Below are positions 62,253 through 64,000 of a DNA stretch of 64,000 nucleotides, in pieces. How positions within the stretch are numbered: the stretch's first letter is position 1; the number at the start of each line of letters is the position of its first letter. The position numbers were made by a program, and so were the translations under genes. The notes beneath the pieces are model-generated. The model was not told where the DNA came from. It saw only the letters and a list, made by a program, of their open reading frames with translations, and made no database searches. This DNA is from Dermabacter hominis NBRC 106157 (lineage in GTDB: Bacteria > Actinomycetota > Actinomycetes > Actinomycetales > Dermabacteraceae), in the NCBI RefSeq assembly GCF_001570785.1, contig NZ_BCSI01000005.1, positions 1 through 64,000 on the forward strand, given 5' to 3'.

Positions 62253-62732
62253 ATGCAAATGGGGGAATCCGGGAATCAGGCCGTTGGAGGTCCGCGCAGC
62301 AATCTCGACGAACTCGCGAACGAACTGGTTGCGAATGCTCTCCGGTTTAGTCGGACCGCCGGCCGCAATGCGGGTGGCGCGCGCTCACTCATTTCGGTGC
62401 GCGTGCTCGCGAACTTGCGTCACGGTGGACCGCTGCGCGTCGGCGAACTCGCGGCGCGCGAGTCCGTATCGCAACCAACGATGACCGGGATCGTCAACCG
62501 CCTCGCGGCCGATAACCTCGTTGAACGTCGCTCGGATGAGCGCGATGCCCGTGCCAGCGTCATCACGCTCACCGAAGCGGGCAGTGCCGAGCTCGACCGT
62601 TCCCGTGCGGCCTCTGCCGCATCCGTGCGACCCGCGCTCTCTGCCTTAGCGCCCGAGGATCTCCACACGCTCGAACGCGCGGCGGCCCTCCTCGGCGAAC
62701 TAGCCGACGCGCTCGCGCGCCCCCAACGCTAA
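62253..62732 (+). CDS. MarR-family transcriptional regulator
   Basis: A 159-residue winged-helix repressor. The DNA-binding part reads LRHGGPLRVGELAARESVSQPTMTGIVNRLAADNLVERRSDERDARASVITLTEAG, the full MarR wing pattern with the Asp-x-Arg turn (DERDARAS). N- and C-terminal helices for dimerisation flank it. It lies 58 bases upstream of an MFS transporter in the same direction, so it probably controls that efflux gene and itself. The inducer is unknown. Confidence 0.9.
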   Translation: MQMGESGNQAVGGPRSNLDELANELVANALRFSRTAGRNAGGARSLISVRVLANLRHGGPLRVGELAARESVSQPTMTGIVNRLAADNLVERRSDERDARASVITLTEAGSAELDRSRAASAASVRPALSALAPEDLHTLERAAALLGELADALARPQR

Positions 62733-62790
62733 CCGCCCGCACGGGCGCACTCAGGCGCCCACAGCACTGTCAGATTGGAGACCCATTCGA

Positions 62791-64000
62791 ATGTCCGTTG
62801 CCGCCCCCGAGGTCGCAGAATCGACGACGCCGCCAGGAGATAGCCCCGCGGCTCCCAAACCCGAAAACACGCCGTCCATCCTTCACCAGCCGGTGGCCGT
62901 GTGGGCGATTGCCTTCGCATGCATGGTGTCGTTCATGGGGATCGGGCTCGTTGACCCGATTCTTCCGGCGATCAGTCGTGAGCTTCACGCAAGTCCCTCG
63001 CAAACGATGCTCCTATTTACGAGCTACCTGATCGTCACCTCGATCGCGATGTTCTTCAGCGGGTTCATCTCGAGCAGGCTCGGCGTGAAACGCACTCTCA
63101 TCACGGGACTCATCCTCATCGTGCTGTTCGCAGCGCTCGCGGGAACAGCGGGTAGCGTCGACGCGATCATCGGCTTCCGTGCCGGCTGGGGGCTCGGCAA
63201 CGCCCTGTTCATTTCCATAGCTCTCGCGGCGATCGTCGGGGCTGCCTCGGGCGGCTCCGGTCAGGCCATCATCCTTTACGAGGCTGCGCTCGGCGTGGGC
63301 ATGGCGGTGGGACCGCTCGCCGGCGGCGCCCTTGGCTCGATCTCGTGGCGCATGCCGTTTTTCGGAACCGCTGTCCTCATGGCGATTGGCCTTGTCGCGA
63401 TCGTCGTTCTTTTGCCGAAGCCAGCTGCCGCACCACGGAAGGCTTCGCTTGGGGCCGGCTTCGCCGCACTGAGCCGCCCGCCGCTTCTTCTTCTCAGCGC
63501 CGCTGCCCTTTTCTACAACTTCGGGTTCTTCACCCTCCTCGCGTACTCTCCGTATCCGCTCGAGGCTGCCGCGCACGCCGCGGGAATCGAGTTCGGTGCG
63601 CACGAACTGAGCCTTGTGTTCTTCGGATGGGGTCTCGCTCTTGCGGTCACCTCGGTGCTCGCAGCCCCGAAACTGACGCGCCGATTCGGGCTCATCCCCG
63701 TGCTGTCGGTGACGCTCGCGCTTCTCGCGGCGTGCCTCGTCACCATGGCGCTCGGTGCCCAGCGTCTTGCGCTGCTCGTCACTGCCGTCATCGTCGCGGG
63801 CCTCTTCCTTGGCATTCTCAATACGGCCCTCACCGAAGCCGTGATGGAAGCGACCGACCTTCCGCGCAACATTGCAAGCTCGACCTATTCGGGCGTGCGC
63901 TTCCTCGGCGGAGCGATTGCCCCCGCGGTCTCGGGGGCGATTGCCGATGCGCTTGGCGCAGGCGGCCCCTACTGGTTTGCCGCCGGTGCGGTTGTCCTCT
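62791..64000 (+). CDS. MFS transporter (truncated by window end)
   Basis: The frame begins at ATG 62791 and runs open to the last base, so the C-terminus is missing. A polar, Pro/Ala-rich head (about 1-33) precedes membrane helices (VWAIAFACMVSFMGIGLVDPILPA, MLLFTSYLIVTSIAMFFSGF, LILIVLFAALAGTAG and others, about eleven so far). The motif-A region GFISSRLGVKRT and GVGMAVGPLAGGALG (motif C) place it in the drug:H+ antiporter type with 12 or 14 helices. GGAG lies before the start. It is probably an efflux pump controlled by the upstream MarR gene. Confidence 0.88.
   Translation, partial: MSVAAPEVAESTTPPGDSPAAPKPENTPSILHQPVAVWAIAFACMVSFMGIGLVDPILPAISRELHASPSQTMLLFTSYLIVTSIAMFFSGFISSRLGVKRTLITGLILIVLFAALAGTAGSVDAIIGFRAGWGLGNALFISIALAAIVGAASGGSGQAIILYEAALGVGMAVGPLAGGALGSISWRMPFFGTAVLMAIGLVAIVVLLPKPAAAPRKASLGAGFAALSRPPLLLLSAAALFYNFGFFTLLAYSPYPLEAAAHAAGIEFGAHELSLVFFGWGLALAVTSVLAAPKLTRRFGLIPVLSVTLALLAACLVTMALGAQRLALLVTAVIVAGLFLGILNTALTEAVMEATDLPRNIASSTYSGVRFLGGAIAPAVSGAIADALGAGGPYWFAAGAVVL

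Noticed and set aside
62253-64000. MarR-MFS pair as a novel resistance island
   Set aside because: A regulator next to an efflux pump is very common; base composition and codon use match the neighbours, and no mobile element borders are visible.

Overview
The window looks like core chromosome of a high-GC Gram-positive bacterium (Actinomycetota, probably Micrococcales). Supporting signs are a mycothione reductase, two clpP genes in tandem, CarD beside an LpqE-like lipoprotein, a PhoU/SenX3/RegX3 cluster, PspC-type sensors, DUF4233/DUF4235/DUF2469 proteins, many GTG starts, and promoters with TANNNT boxes 6-7 nt before the start codon (leaderless type). The genus is not certain. I see no rRNA, prophage, insertion sequence or CRISPR array.

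Layout: 1-4461 carries a folate-precursor block (pabC and a fused pabA-pabB) flanked on both sides by G-rich non-coding DNA with degenerate repeats. 4462-12842 holds a dicarboxylate/amino-acid symporter, a YigZ-type protein, mycothione reductase, a LytR-CpsA-Psr cell-wall ligase, galE, an orphan PTS IIB gene coupled to carD, and an LpqE-like lipoprotein. 13039-17898 has DUF4235, phoU divergent from senX3-regX3, then trmB and a Rieske lipoprotein. 18086-22127 is a disaccharide phosphorylase (GH65) with beta-phosphoglucomutase and a Rossmann-fold protein. 22485-28966 has two tRNAs, trigger factor, a GH13 enzyme, clpP1-clpP2-clpX and chorismate mutase. 29029-39717 has valS, a soluble PAS protein, an SDR, a broken ABC exporter, a ferredoxin, a NarL-type two-component system and a divergent PspC membrane protein. 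39725-47714 starts with a T-box leader for ileS, then a WXG-lipase fusion, folC, DUF4233, ndk and a small membrane protein. 47835-58818 is the SRP/ribosome maturation block: ftsY, ffh, rpsP, khpA, a lipoprotein, rimM, trmD, rplS, two lepB genes, rnhB and DUF2469. 58919-64000 has YraN, a ComM/YifB ATPase, dprA, a MarR regulator and a truncated MFS transporter.

How the genes relate: pabC-pabAB supplies p-aminobenzoate, which feeds folate; folC further along adds the glutamate tail. The GH65 enzyme and PgmB convert a disaccharide plus phosphate to glucose-6-phosphate via beta-glucose-1-phosphate. Trigger factor, ClpXP, SRP (ffh/ftsY) and signal peptidases form a protein-fate group. PhoU, SenX3 and RegX3 form the phosphate sensor.

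The most unusual signal is not a gene. A 13-bp word, GGCAASCGTCGGA (S = C or G), occurs eight times exactly and six more times with one mismatch. It lies on both strands and is enriched between genes, and one pair forms an inverted repeat after a gene end. This is how DNA-uptake words look in other phyla. Other points of note are the ABC exporter broken by an internal loss, the ATC-specifier T-box with very short stem I, the WXG-lipase fusion, a 14-bp divergent spacer between two PspC-type genes, and promoters placed in hairpin loops.
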